Notes: generated from the sequence alone by a model not told the origin. A stretch of 64,000 nucleotides of DNA from Armatimonadota bacterium (GCA_018268255.1 JAFDWX010000003.1:271740-335739); one strand, 5' to 3'. Counted from the stretch's first letter, positions 51,388 through 60,409 are shown. Program-made: numbers and translations.

Positions 51388-52562
51388 GATCGTTTCAAGA
51401 GAATAAAAGCGATGGGTTTGGTCCCGGTAACGAGTTCGACGCGCGCCGTAACAGACTTTCCTTGCTGGTCGGCTTCTTTCACGGCTCGCAACAAGAATTC
51501 CGGCGGCGAGTCTACGTTCACCTTGGCGGCGAACTTTCGATTCAGTATCGTTGCATTGATGGGAGCTTTGGACTCCGCGGCTGATCCGTCGGCCTTTGCT
51601 TGAACCACAAACCGAATGTTGGTCACATCCTCGATTTTCCAACTATTTCCGTCGATGGATCGAATTTCCCTGCCGACGGATTGGGACCTCACCGTTTCTT
51701 GCAGAACCCGGTCAAGTTCGCTCGGCAGGTCCGCTATCTGAACCGTTCCCTGATGGGTTCCAGATTCGACGGTCCCAAAAAGGGAGAAGCCCGCAGGAGG
51801 ATCGGCCGTGGCTGTGGACTTGGTGCCGCCTGGGGCAAGTTTGATATCTGCGTCGACCTGAATCTGCTTGAGGTCCTTGAGTTCCAGCGGTTGGTCATCT
51901 CTCAGCCGGACCGTAGTGTGTTCGATCGATTTCTGAATCTTCTCCTTGACCGCATCACCCATGAGTCCACCAGAAAGCAGGTCTTCCTTTTGAAAGCTTC
52001 CCCGAAACAGAGTGTCCCCGGGGCTCGGAGTGTTGATGGCTGTGATTCTAGCCTTTTGGCCCACGGCTGCCTTGGCTACTGAGGTTCCTTCCAACTCGGG
52101 CGACATCTGAAGCCGTGAGTAATCGACGATTCGAGCAAACGTCCCTTTGGCGACGCGGCTCCCGGGTTTTGAGTCGATTCGCAGTGTGCCCGACGTAGGT
52201 GCTACCAAGGTCGTTGGAACGGGTCTTGCGATTTTGGGATCAAGGTACTTCTCGATCTGTGCGGCTCCTTGAACCACCTCGGCGATTGCCTGTCCAGACC
52301 TGACCTCAGATCCGTCCGGCGCGAGCAGTCGGAGAACCATGACGTCATCGGTGACTTCCAGCGGGATGCTGAATGGCTCGATCTTCACATTGTCAGCGCT
52401 GATCACATCTTCGACTTTGTAGTTGAACGCGAAGATGAACGCGGCGAAGACGCACAGCACGACAAAGTAGCCACCCTTTTCCAACCACGACATGTACTTT
52501 GCGTAAAATCGCCGCTTGGTCCGGTTTTGGGTCCTCCATTCCGGTTGAAACACTTTATTCAC
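51384..52562 (-). CDS. HlyD-like membrane fusion/adaptor protein
   Basis: This 392-residue protein has a cytoplasmic start, one membrane helix (GGYFVVLCVFAAFIFAFNY, about residues 30-48) and a periplasmic body with two lipoyl/barrel-sandwich halves (VLRLLAPDGSEVRSGQAIAEVV; LVAPTSGTLRIDSKPGSRVAKG). It would link an ABC exporter to the envelope, as in type I secretion. The start is GTG 52562, giving a GTGA overlap with the ABC gene upstream; the stop overlaps the ADP-ribosylglycohydrolase start as ATGA. The order of two ABC genes and then the adaptor supports a three-part exporter. No TolC gene is present. Confidence 0.75.
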   Translation of the reverse strand: MNKVFQPEWRTQNRTKRRFYAKYMSWLEKGGYFVVLCVFAAFIFAFNYKVEDVISADNVKIEPFSIPLEVTDDVMVLRLLAPDGSEVRSGQAIAEVVQGAAQIEKYLDPKIARPVPTTLVAPTSGTLRIDSKPGSRVAKGTFARIVDYSRLQMSPELEGTSVAKAAVGQKARITAINTPSPGDTLFRGSFQKEDLLSGGLMGDAVKEKIQKSIEHTTVRLRDDQPLELKDLKQIQVDADIKLAPGGTKSTATADPPAGFSLFGTVESGTHQGTVQIADLPSELDRVLQETVRSQSVGREIRSIDGNSWKIEDVTNIRFVVQAKADGSAAESKAPINATILNRKFAAKVNVDSPPEFLLRAVKEADQQGKSVTARVELVTGTKPIAFILLKRS

Positions 52563-54364
52563 TGAACGGCAACCTCCATACGGCTCCCAACTTCCACGGT
52601 ACCGTGGTACAGATTTCTCATTCGAGCGTAGAGACCGTCGAGCGCCACAAGCTGCTCGTGCGTTCCTCGCTCGACAATCGAACCAGCGTCCAACACGACA
52701 ATTTCATCCGCCATCTTCACTGTATCCAACCGGTGCGTTACAAGGAGCGTGGTTCGGTCCTGCGAGAGATCTCGAATTGTCGCGACGATCCCTCTTTCCG
52801 TTTCAGCGTCCAAGGCTGAGGTGGGCTCATCTAGAATGAGCACCTTGGGGTTCGAGAGCACGGCTCTGGCCAAACCGATTCGTTGTTTTTGTCCGGCGGA
52901 TAGGGCCGTTCCGCCATCGAGATCTTGATCCAAGCCGTGGGGGAGTGTCTCCAGCCAGTTCTCCAACTCGGCGGCGCGCAACGCTGCCAACATCATCTCG
53001 TCGGTGGCATCTGGGTTCGAGACCAGCAAGTTATCGCGCAACGATCCACCAAAAAGGAAAGTGTCCTGCATCACCGTGCCGATCTGGTGCAGGTAGCTGT
53101 TGCGGTCGATCGTGCGCAGGTCCTTGCCGTCGATCAGCAGTGCGCCTTCGTTTGGGTCGATGAGTCGAAGGGCGAGACCCACGAGTGTGCTCTTGCCGGC
53201 TCCACTGGGACCTACCACCGCCGTGAGTTTCCCTGGTTGAAGAGTCAAGTCAACGTTGGAAATGATCCGACCGATTCCTGGCCGGTCAAACGAGATTCCG
53301 GAATACTCGATCCGCCCTTCCGTGGTTGCAAGTTTGATGGCGTCGGGTCTATCTGTGATCTCAGGTTCGGTGGTGAGAATCTGCATCATGCGTTCGGCAG
53401 AAACCATCGTCTGCCAAATCCAGCAGCCGAAGTTGACAATGCGCTCAATAGGGAAGGTGAGGCGGCCCAGGTAAGCGATCATCGGTACCGTGGTGCCCAG
53501 AGTCATTCGACCGAGAACGACCATTCGGGCGAGGTACAGGTAGATCGTCGTAGTCTTGAGAAACGGGATCAGCTTCTGGGTCGCGAACTCAAAGAACACC
53601 AGAATCAGATAGCCCTGGATCGAGATTCTTTGAAGTGCAGCACTTACTCTTCCATTTCGGACGACTTCATGGCGACTTCTTCCCAGGCTCTTGATGGTAA
53701 AAAACGAGCTTGCTGCCTGCAGAATGCCAGCATCACGGAGTTCGCAAAGTCGTAACCGACGTCGGTCAAGAATTCGGCCATAGTGCGTCACCCACACGAA
53801 CAAAATCGTCCAGGGGATGAGAAAGACCAAAGCGCCTCCTGTGAGAATGGGATCGACGTAGATTGCGGCACTCAAGATAATCGCAAACTCGACCAACATG
53901 GTGAGCGTCGGCAATATCCGCACCAGCATGTGAGCGATGCGGTCGGCGTCGGTCGAGATTCGAAACTGCTGCTCACCCACGGGCAGCGACTCAATGGTCT
54001 CCAACGAAAGGGTTTGGAGGTGCGAGTACATCCTTCGTCGGATCCCATGCTGGAGGAGCTGTTCGGTGGTGTTGTAGAGAAACGTTCGAGTACCCGTAAG
54101 GATGTGCACCAATAGCAACAGCCCCGCGATGCTCGCGGCGATCACAAAGAATGCGGGCCAATCGCGGCTCGGCAGTATCCGGTCGATAGCGGTTTTGCCG
54201 AACCATGGTATCGCCAGGTTCAGAAGCACCACCGAGATGTCCATGAAGCAGACGAGGAGGAGGCGGCGCAATTGGGGCCTCAGGAACTGGAGCACAAAAA
54301 CGAACGCCTTCCAAGAGTTCTGCCGGTAGGAGGTCCCCGCCGCTAGAGCTTCGCTTTCTCTCAT
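52559..54364 (-). CDS. ABC exporter, fused permease-ATPase (second of a pair)
   Basis: This 601-residue half-transporter has six membrane helices in the first 330 residues and one ATPase domain: Walker A GPSGAGKST, Q-loop VMQDT, signature LSAGQKQR, Walker B VLILDEPTSALD and H-loop VTHRLDTV. All catalytic residues are present. There is no N-terminal C39 peptidase. It is coupled by ATGA to the ABC gene upstream and by GTGA to the HlyD-like gene, so a heterodimeric exporter with an adaptor is likely. The cargo is unknown; the prepilin-like protein or small membrane protein of the same run are candidates. Confidence 0.9.
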   Translation of the reverse strand: MRESEALAAGTSYRQNSWKAFVFVLQFLRPQLRRLLLVCFMDISVVLLNLAIPWFGKTAIDRILPSRDWPAFFVIAASIAGLLLLVHILTGTRTFLYNTTEQLLQHGIRRRMYSHLQTLSLETIESLPVGEQQFRISTDADRIAHMLVRILPTLTMLVEFAIILSAAIYVDPILTGGALVFLIPWTILFVWVTHYGRILDRRRLRLCELRDAGILQAASSFFTIKSLGRSRHEVVRNGRVSAALQRISIQGYLILVFFEFATQKLIPFLKTTTIYLYLARMVVLGRMTLGTTVPMIAYLGRLTFPIERIVNFGCWIWQTMVSAERMMQILTTEPEITDRPDAIKLATTEGRIEYSGISFDRPGIGRIISNVDLTLQPGKLTAVVGPSGAGKSTLVGLALRLIDPNEGALLIDGKDLRTIDRNSYLHQIGTVMQDTFLFGGSLRDNLLVSNPDATDEMMLAALRAAELENWLETLPHGLDQDLDGGTALSAGQKQRIGLARAVLSNPKVLILDEPTSALDAETERGIVATIRDLSQDRTTLLVTHRLDTVKMADEIVVLDAGSIVERGTHEQLVALDGLYARMRNLYHGTVEVGSRMEVAVQ

Positions 54365-56289
54365 CCGGACATCCTCTCCGCTGCAATTTCCCGAGTCTGC
54401 TCGACCCAGAGATCACGGTACGTACCGGGAGTCGCACAGAGCTGCTCATGGGTACCTGACTGAACCAGCTTGCCGTTTTCGAGAACCCAGATCTGGTCGC
54501 AGGGGACCACGGCCTTTAGCCTGTGGGCAACGGAAAGGATGGTCCGACCCTGACGAAGCTTAAGAAGTTGGTCTAGGATTTCCGCCTCGGTCTCTGGATC
54601 CAGGTTCGCGGTCGCCTCGTCGAGCACGAGGATTTTTGGGTTGCGGACCAATGCCCGTGCGATGCCTATGCGCTGACGCTCTCCGCCCGAAATAGTTGCA
54701 CCTTCTCCAACCTCAGTCTCCAGACCATTAGGAAAGCGCTTGACGAAACTTGTTACGCCTGAAAGGTCAGCGGCGAGTTGGACATCGGCGTCGGATGCCT
54801 TGGGGTTGCCAAACCGAATGTTGTCCGCGATGGTGCCGGAGTAGAGGCAGGTGGTCTGTGGGACGGTACCCGTCTGCTCTAGCAAAGTCTGGATTTGTAT
54901 CTCGGAGACATCTGCGCCATCGACGAGGATGTTGCCCGATGTAGGGACATAAAGCCGAAGCAGCAGCGCGAGGAGCGAGCTCTTACCAGCTCCGCTGGGA
55001 CCTACTATTCCAATGAACTGCCCAGGAAGGCCTGAGGCCGAGATTCCGTCTAGAGTTACGCGTTCTGGAGTGTAGGAAAACGCAACGTTCTCGAAGTCGA
55101 TCCTGCCCGAGATGGCACCCATCGGCTTTGCGTTCGGCTTGTCAACGATGGTTGGCTGCGTGGTGAGCGTTTCCATGATCCGCTGGGCGGGTACAAGCTG
55201 GACCTTCACCAATTGCAATATCTGGATGAAATTCTCGAGCGGACCCTGGGCGGCCTCGATGAGGAGAAATGCTGCGATCCAATCGCCGATCGTGGAAGCC
55301 CCTTTCATCACCTGGGATCCGAGATAAACGTAAATCCCAATGCTGAACGCCCACTTCATGCCTATCTGGGCTCCGTTCTGCACCATCGCCATCTGGGCAA
55401 TCTGTTGGATCGCTCGCCGGCGGGTGTGGCTTACGGCGTCGATGTACCGCTTTCGTTGGAATTTGAGCCGTCCAATGGCTTTAAGGGTTCGCAAGCCCGC
55501 AATGCTGTCGCGCAGTCGCCCCGACTCCCGTTCGCTGGCCATTTTGACCAGAAATGCGGTGTGGCGGATTTTGTTGAAAAGAGCGTTCGAAAGCAGCGCG
55601 AAGGGAACAATGTAGAGCACCAGGAGGATGCTCAACGTTGAGTCGATCAGAAAGAGCAGCGCAACGCCCCAAGCGAGCGAGTAGATAGTTTCGACTAGGA
55701 GCGGTACTGTCCGGACGATCAAGCCCATCACACCTGGATCATAGGGATCGACATCGTTGGAGTAGATCGCCATCGCGATCTCTTTACTATCCGGAGGGGA
55801 TTGGCCCGATGCGGTGGGCGTTGCTGGGCGGCTCATCACTCGGAAAACAGAGACCATGTCACCGGTGGCTCGAAACAGATGCTCGCCCGGCAATCTGCGA
55901 GCGAGATATGCCAAAGGCAGCCGGTGGAGGTGCTTGTAAAAGGCTAGGCGCAAGTCGAACGTCGACCGCATCGAGCCGTACCACTCAAGCACTTCGCGTC
56001 CCGTGCTAAGGATTGCGCTGGAAAAGTAAAAGATGGCCTGAAGCGTGACGATGTGCAACACCGTGTTCCAGCGTTCCGCAGCCGAAAGATTGGTGGCCAA
56101 GAGAGCCTTGTTGGTTACGTCTCGAGTGAGAAACAACGAGAATTGCGCAAGCGGCACCGCCAGTAGGAGGAGCAAGATTCCTAAGTAGAACTTGCTGCGA
56201 TACGGGCGTACGAATTTCCAGCACTGTTTGAGAACACGCAGAATTTCTGCCAGGCTGATGCGGGAGTCGTCTGGTGCGATGACTTTCAT
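54361..56289 (-). CDS. ABC exporter, fused permease-ATPase (first of a pair)
   Basis: This 642-residue half-transporter has a permease domain with a long insertion around residues 150-200 (SRPATPTASGQSPPDSKE...) and a complete ATPase: Walker A GPSGAGKSS, Q-loop VPQTT, signature ISGGERQR, Walker B ILVLDEATANLD and H-loop AHRL. It lacks a C39 peptidase domain. It differs clearly from the next ABC protein, so the two probably form a heterodimer. It lies 57 bases after the small membrane protein gene and begins a run of six start/stop overlaps that ends at citF. Confidence 0.9.
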   Translation of the reverse strand: MKVIAPDDSRISLAEILRVLKQCWKFVRPYRSKFYLGILLLLLAVPLAQFSLFLTRDVTNKALLATNLSAAERWNTVLHIVTLQAIFYFSSAILSTGREVLEWYGSMRSTFDLRLAFYKHLHRLPLAYLARRLPGEHLFRATGDMVSVFRVMSRPATPTASGQSPPDSKEIAMAIYSNDVDPYDPGVMGLIVRTVPLLVETIYSLAWGVALLFLIDSTLSILLVLYIVPFALLSNALFNKIRHTAFLVKMASERESGRLRDSIAGLRTLKAIGRLKFQRKRYIDAVSHTRRRAIQQIAQMAMVQNGAQIGMKWAFSIGIYVYLGSQVMKGASTIGDWIAAFLLIEAAQGPLENFIQILQLVKVQLVPAQRIMETLTTQPTIVDKPNAKPMGAISGRIDFENVAFSYTPERVTLDGISASGLPGQFIGIVGPSGAGKSSLLALLLRLYVPTSGNILVDGADVSEIQIQTLLEQTGTVPQTTCLYSGTIADNIRFGNPKASDADVQLAADLSGVTSFVKRFPNGLETEVGEGATISGGERQRIGIARALVRNPKILVLDEATANLDPETEAEILDQLLKLRQGRTILSVAHRLKAVVPCDQIWVLENGKLVQSGTHEQLCATPGTYRDLWVEQTREIAAERMSG

Positions 56290-56346
56290 GGGATGAGGGC
56301 GCCTTGCTCTCAGGTCAAACCGGAAAGCAAGGCGCTGCGAGAGATG

Positions 56347-56547
56347 CTATTGCGGAGAGTCTGTGGTCCGCTCGCGGTAACCCGGTTGACCGGGTCGCAA
56401 AGGTGTCGTATCTTTGGTGTCAACTTCCTTCAGGTCCACGGTGCCCGATGGGCCCTTGGTACCGAAGTAATATCCCGCTGCGATGATCAGTACCAGCGCC
56501 GCGATAATGCCGGCGATGGCTCCCGGATGAAGTTCTTTATCCTTCAT
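56347..56547 (-). CDS. small single-pass membrane protein
   Basis: This 66-residue protein has a charged start (MKDKELHPG), one membrane helix (AIAGIIAALVLIIAAGYYFG) and a polar Pro/Thr/Arg-rich tail. No family is recognised. It lies nine bases after the prepilin-like gene and 57 before the ABC gene, so it is part of the operon. It could be a pseudopilus or exporter accessory part, or cargo. Confidence 0.65.
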   Translation of the reverse strand: MKDKELHPGAIAGIIAALVLIIAAGYYFGTKGPSGTVDLKEVDTKDTTPLRPGQPGYRERTTDSPQ

Positions 56548-56556
56548 GACCCTGCC

Positions 56557-57366
56557 TTACTTGCTGCCGTCGTACCAGGTGCCCCAGAACAACGTGTTGA
56601 CATAGGGCGAAATGTACTGGGAGTTGTTGTAACCGGCGCACTCGTTCGCTTCGGCGACGGTGTTGTTGTACTTCATCACCTTTTGAGCTGCAACGCTGCC
56701 AGCATGGCCATCGCCATAGGCCGTCGGCAATCGGTCTTTGTGGAACTTCGACGCCAGATAAGCTCTTTGGAAGCGGGTGTTTGACACCGTCTTGGGATTG
56801 ACGATGACCGGGCAGTAAGCCTCATCACTAACGAAGCGGTAGCCGACTCGGTCGTCCTTGGTTTGGGCCGTGACAACGAAAGCTGCGCGCTCCGCTACAT
56901 TTTCCTGGTTGCTTGCCACGCGGTAAGTGCGCGCATAGGTTGTGACATCTTCCCAGCTAGACCACCCGTTGCGGTTCATGGAAATCGTGGTGACTTTGGT
57001 CCACTCGTTCGTCCCGTCATTGGTGTTCACCGAGATTCCGCGCGCGGAATCCCATACGAGATCCTTATTCTTGATGTAGGGCTGAAGATACACGTAGTAG
57101 CCCCCCTTATCCTGGGTTCCGCCTTCGCAACTCTGATTTGCCTTATCGGGTTGGCACAGGATGACCGGACAGTTTGTGTCGTCATAGTCGTCGGCGTACA
57201 TCAGGCTCGCGAGTCCCACCTGGCGGAGGTTGCTCACCGTGGCGATAGACTTGGCTGCAGCCTTGGCCTGTGCGAAAACCGGGAATAGGATCGCTGCGAG
57301 GATCGCGATAATCGCAATCACGACAAGGAGTTCAATGAGCGTGAAGGCTCGGGTGGATTTCTTCAT
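56557..57366 (-). CDS. type IV prepilin-like protein (DUF1559-like major pseudopilin)
   Basis: This 269-residue protein has a class III signal: KKSTRA followed by [20 protein letters not shown], cleaved before Phe by a prepilin peptidase, with the conserved Glu5 of the mature protein. The rest is a secreted globular domain with [22 protein letters not shown] and a C-terminal [18 protein letters not shown] block, the pattern of the large prepilin-like families of Armatimonadota and Planctomycetota. The ATG at 57366 follows AGAGAAG and is preferred over a frame to 57417. It lies 47 bases after lacI. It may be a surface pseudopilin or a secreted binding protein. Confidence 0.88.
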   Translation of the reverse strand: MKKSTRAFTLIELLVVIAIIAILAAILFPVFAQAKAAAKSIATVSNLRQVGLASLMYADDYDDTNCPVILCQPDKANQSCEGGTQDKGGYYVYLQPYIKNKDLVWDSARGISVNTNDGTNEWTKVTTISMNRNGWSSWEDVTTYARTYRVASNQENVAERAAFVVTAQTKDDRVGYRFVSDEAYCPVIVNPKTVSNTRFQRAYLASKFHKDRLPTAYGDGHAGSVAAQKVMKYNNTVAEANECAGYNNSQYISPYVNTLFWGTWYDGSK

Positions 57367-57413
57367 GGTTGCTTCTCTGCAATTTGGGCCTGCATCGACC
57401 CAGGATTCTCTCC

Positions 57414-58442
57414 TCATGCGGTGTCTCCGCAGAAGAACTCGACCGGTAGAACTGTGAGTGGAGGCACATCTTTCCCATCGAGTCGGTTGACGAGCTGATG
57501 CACCGCGGTCTGCGCCACCTTGGACCAGTAGGCGCGCACCGTGGTGAGGTGATGAGCGGGTTCAACAGGCAACTCAATCCCGTTAAATCCCACCACCGCC
57601 AAATCGTTCGGGATGGAAATCCCGTTGGCTTTGCAATAGGTGATCAGAGCGTACGCACTGGGATCGCCCCAACAGACGGCTGCGGTGATCCCCAATTCAT
57701 CCTTCCGCTTCAGCAAATCGGCTTCTTGATTTTCGACCAGCCCTTTCCAGTTGGACGTCCGCCCCACGATGGTCGATATGCCTAACTCCGACGCTCTCTC
57801 TTCAAACGCGGCCTGTCGTCGAGAAGCGGAATCTGATTCGCCGGGGCAAGTGCGGTAAAGCACGACCCGGTGGCCCTTCTTGTGAAGGTGCTCTGCTATT
57901 GCGTGCGATCCTGCTGGGTCGTCAGCGATCACCGAGGGAATTCCCTCGATGGCGTCGGTCATCGCCACCACTGGCAACTGCGACCCGATCACCTTGGCAA
58001 CAAGCGGATCATTGGGCGAGGCGATGAGAACCAGACCATCGATTTTTCCGCCGACCAACTCTGAAAAGACTTCGTCCACGCTGTACCGGTGGAAGGAGTA
58101 GTGGATCATCAAATCCTTTTGGGTCTGTTCGCACCCTCGCTGAAGTCCGGTCAGAACCTCTGCATGGAAGGGATCGTGTGGTTCCAGGTGGCCGTAACCG
58201 AAATAAAGCCCTAGAATGTTTGTTGACTTCTTTTGGAGAGCCCGTGCGAGGACATTCGGACGATAGCCGAGGTCTTTGGCCGCACGGACAATTTTTTCTC
58301 GCGTGGCAGCTGACACTCGTGTGTTGGACTTTGCTCCGTTGAGAACCACTGACACGGTGAAAGGGCTGACCGCGACGTGCTCGGCGACATCACGCAAGGT
58401 AACGCTCCGTGGGGTTCCTTTCGCGGGTCTACTCTGTGCCAT
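57414..58442 (-). CDS. LacI/GalR-family transcriptional regulator
   Basis: This 342-residue repressor-type protein has an N-terminal helix-turn-helix ([23 protein letters not shown]) and hinge helix ([13 protein letters not shown]), then a periplasmic-binding-type sugar sensor domain ([56 protein letters not shown]). The ATG at 58442 lies nine bases below a 20-bp palindrome overlapping the promoter, so it probably represses itself. The same palindrome at two other promoters defines a regulon. The inducer is likely a sugar released by the arabinofuranosidase pathway, which is inference. Confidence 0.93.
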   Translation of the reverse strand: MAQSRPAKGTPRSVTLRDVAEHVAVSPFTVSVVLNGAKSNTRVSAATREKIVRAAKDLGYRPNVLARALQKKSTNILGLYFGYGHLEPHDPFHAEVLTGLQRGCEQTQKDLMIHYSFHRYSVDEVFSELVGGKIDGLVLIASPNDPLVAKVIGSQLPVVAMTDAIEGIPSVIADDPAGSHAIAEHLHKKGHRVVLYRTCPGESDSASRRQAAFEERASELGISTIVGRTSNWKGLVENQEADLLKRKDELGITAAVCWGDPSAYALITYCKANGISIPNDLAVVGFNGIELPVEPAHHLTTVRAYWSKVAQTAVHQLVNRLDGKDVPPLTVLPVEFFCGDTA

Positions 58443-58450
58443 TGATTCCT

Positions 58451-58470
58451 CTGACCAAATGTTTGGTCAA
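58451..58470. promoter_or_regulatory. LacI-family operator, site 2 (autoregulatory)
   Basis: CTGACCAAATGTTTGGTCAA overlaps the end of the lacI -10 box and stops eight bases before its start codon. Read on the minus strand it matches site 1 except for the last base. Confidence 0.8.
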
Positions 58471-58498
58471 TCTACCACAAGTTCAATCGAACCGTCAA
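58469..58498 (-). promoter_or_regulatory. lacI promoter
   Basis: TTGACG (58493-58498), an 18-base spacer and TAGATT (58469-58474) on the minus strand. The operator overlaps the -10 box by two bases. Confidence 0.5.
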
Positions 58499-58519
58499 TT
58501 CAGAAGGTGAGAATGGGCA

Positions 58520-58550
58520 GGGGCTCGGCAAAAGTCATGGACCGAGCCCC
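58520..58550 (-). terminator. hairpin after the PEP-CTERM gene
   Basis: A 9-bp perfect GC-rich stem (GGGGCTCGG / CCGAGCCCC) with a 13-base loop follows the PEP-CTERM stop by seven bases. No T-tract follows, so it may stabilise the message or only partly terminate before lacI. Confidence 0.45.
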
Positions 58551-58557
58551 CGGGAGG

Positions 58558-59385
58558 TCAGTTCGACTTGCGTCTACGTGCGACAATGGCTCCGAGAGCA
58601 CCCAATACCAAGAGGCTGGAAGGCTCAGGCACGGCGGCGAGATTGTTCACGTAGTAATCGCCATCCGTTCCATAGCAGTAGAACTGCACGGTCTGAACAT
58701 GTTGGCCCGTGGAGAGGAACTTGCCGCTCACAGTAGAACTTGCGCCACCGAATGCGGTGAACGTGATGTCGAACATGTCTCCGGCGAGGACGCTGAGCGT
58801 GACATCGACCCTTTGGCCGGCCGTGACGGGGATGGTCGATTCCATGGTTCCGCCGTCTCGATAGACTCGCCAATTGCGTCCCATCTCACCGATGATTGAG
58901 CACATGTCTCGACCGGGGTTACTGAGTTGGCTCGATCGGATCTCAGCACCGAACTCGCCGACTGTATTGATATCGCCAGCTCCACCGCCTCCGGCCATGA
59001 GGCTGAAGGACATCGTGTTGCCAACATTGAGTGGGTTGAGGAGGCGTCGGCGAGCATCAGCACCGCTGTAATCCAAGCCGCCTACTCCGCTGCGAAGTCC
59101 GAATTGCTGCGCTCCCATGTTGAAGCTGGAGCTTAAATTCGTAATCTTCGTGCTACCAAAATTATTGTTGTCCCCGTAGCCGCCTCGTTGCCAACGATTC
59201 CAGCCGTAGCCGCCGTTAAGGCCATTGGTTGCGGCGGTCTGATCACCCAGCGTCGTTCCGACTTGGATGTATTCCTGGCCTGCGACATACACAGGGTCCG
59301 AAGCTGTGTCATAGGCTTGCGCAAAGACCACACTCGAGATACTGACAGCCAGTGCCATCGTCGCCAACTTCATCGTTGATTTCAT
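58558..59385 (-). CDS. PEP-CTERM sorted secreted protein, paralogue of the dockerin-tailed protein
   Basis: This 275-residue protein has a signal peptide (MKSTMKLATMALAVSISSVV, then FAQA), a beta-rich domain shared with the protein at 41295-42530, and a C-terminal PEP-CTERM sorting signal (VPEPSSLLVLGALGAIVARRR). PEP-CTERM tails are cut by exosortase and linked to exopolysaccharide export. The two paralogues thus share one binding or structural domain but carry different anchors. ATG 59385 is chosen; the longer frame to 59625 crosses the operator and promoter. It sits directly upstream of lacI with a hairpin between. The ligand is unknown. Confidence 0.85.
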   Translation of the reverse strand: MKSTMKLATMALAVSISSVVFAQAYDTASDPVYVAGQEYIQVGTTLGDQTAATNGLNGGYGWNRWQRGGYGDNNNFGSTKITNLSSSFNMGAQQFGLRSGVGGLDYSGADARRRLLNPLNVGNTMSFSLMAGGGGAGDINTVGEFGAEIRSSQLSNPGRDMCSIIGEMGRNWRVYRDGGTMESTIPVTAGQRVDVTLSVLAGDMFDITFTAFGGASSTVSGKFLSTGQHVQTVQFYCYGTDGDYYVNNLAAVPEPSSLLVLGALGAIVARRRKSN

Positions 59386-59409
59386 GTCTTTCTTTCCCTC
59401 AATTGCATT

Positions 59410-59429
59410 CTGACCAAACATTTGGTCAA
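59410..59429. promoter_or_regulatory. LacI-family operator, site 3
   Basis: CTGACCAAACATTTGGTCAA lies eight bases downstream of the -10 box of the PEP-CTERM gene and covers the expected transcription start. The spacing is within one base of that at site 1. Confidence 0.8.
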
Positions 59430-59437
59430 TCAGGGAC

Positions 59438-59466
59438 ATTATATAGTGGTCCGGCCCATTTGGCAA
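59438..59466 (-). promoter_or_regulatory. strong promoter of the PEP-CTERM gene
   Basis: On the minus strand TTGCCA (59461-59466), a 17-base spacer and a perfect TATAAT (59438-59443) form a near-consensus sigma70 promoter directly above operator site 3. Confidence 0.7.
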
Positions 59467-59564
59467 GGGCACCAACCAAACCTGGCAGTAATGCCTGTCT
59501 CGTGTGAGATTGTCTCTTGGCGTTTCAAAGCACCTGAGGTTGCCGAACTCCGGGCGCTGCAGAC

Positions 59565-60404
59565 TCAAGCCCCGGAGAGTTCTTTGAGCCGACCAAGCCG
59601 AACTGGCTCGTTGGCCACAAACCAATCATCCAGGGAAAGTGCAGCGTAAGCCTCCGCGAAGTGGGGCTTTGCTCCCTCCAGATCACCCATCACTAATTTC
59701 AACTCGCCCAACTCCTCGCTCACGTAGCCATCGGATGCGCCTTGGGCCAACTTTTCCTGGATCGTGAGTGCTTCTGCGTAGCGGCCCAACGACCTAAGGC
59801 ACCGAGCCACGCACCAGCGGGCGATCCTGAGGGGAGCCTCTTTCCCAGACTTCGCTCGAAATGCCTCTGCCTTCTCAAAGAGCCCCAGGGCTTCCTCGTA
59901 TCTTCCCAAATCGTGGAGTGACCACCCCGTGTTGTTGAGAAGAGATCCCAGCCAATTCCGCGTGCGCTCGTCCGAAGACGCCTCCGCCCGGGCGATCGCT
60001 TTAAGGTTCCAGTCAAGCGACTCTTCACCCTGGGCAACAATCCCAAGCATGTGCAATGCGTCCACTGAATAGAAGTCCGCACCGGCTTCATCAGCGCGAG
60101 TCAGTGCGTGCTCGAAGTAGGATCTTGCTGCCGCAGGATCTACAGATGAGTTGAGGGTTCGCCCCATCTCAAGATTCCAACGGGCATCCAAGGTCGCATC
60201 CGCTTCGCGGTCAACCGCGGACACGTTATCTAGGACTTGGCGCGCCTGGTCGAACTGACGTCGGAGCCCGAGAGTGCGCGCAATTTGGGTTTGGAGCACG
60301 TTATGTGACTCGGGGTTGGAGTTGAGAGCCTCTCTAAACCGAACTTCGGACGCTGCGGGATCGCTGTAATCCCACAGTGCGTCAACCTCCGCATGTGAAA
60401 GCAT
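59565..60404 (-). CDS. tetratricopeptide repeat protein
   Basis: This 279-residue all-helical protein has several TPR units, for example the segments around AARSYFEHALTRADEAG, LLNNTGWSLHDLGRYEEALGLFEKAE, LGRYAEALTIQEKL and LKLVMGDLEGAKPHFAEAYAAL. Such repeats bind partner proteins. No signal peptide or catalytic domain is present, so it is probably cytoplasmic. It starts five bases after the fhs stop and may be co-transcribed with that gene. Its partner is unknown. Confidence 0.82.
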   Translation of the reverse strand: MLSHAEVDALWDYSDPAASEVRFREALNSNPESHNVLQTQIARTLGLRRQFDQARQVLDNVSAVDREADATLDARWNLEMGRTLNSSVDPAAARSYFEHALTRADEAGADFYSVDALHMLGIVAQGEESLDWNLKAIARAEASSDERTRNWLGSLLNNTGWSLHDLGRYEEALGLFEKAEAFRAKSGKEAPLRIARWCVARCLRSLGRYAEALTIQEKLAQGASDGYVSEELGELKLVMGDLEGAKPHFAEAYAALSLDDWFVANEPVRLGRLKELSGA

Positions 60405-60409
60405 GGGGA

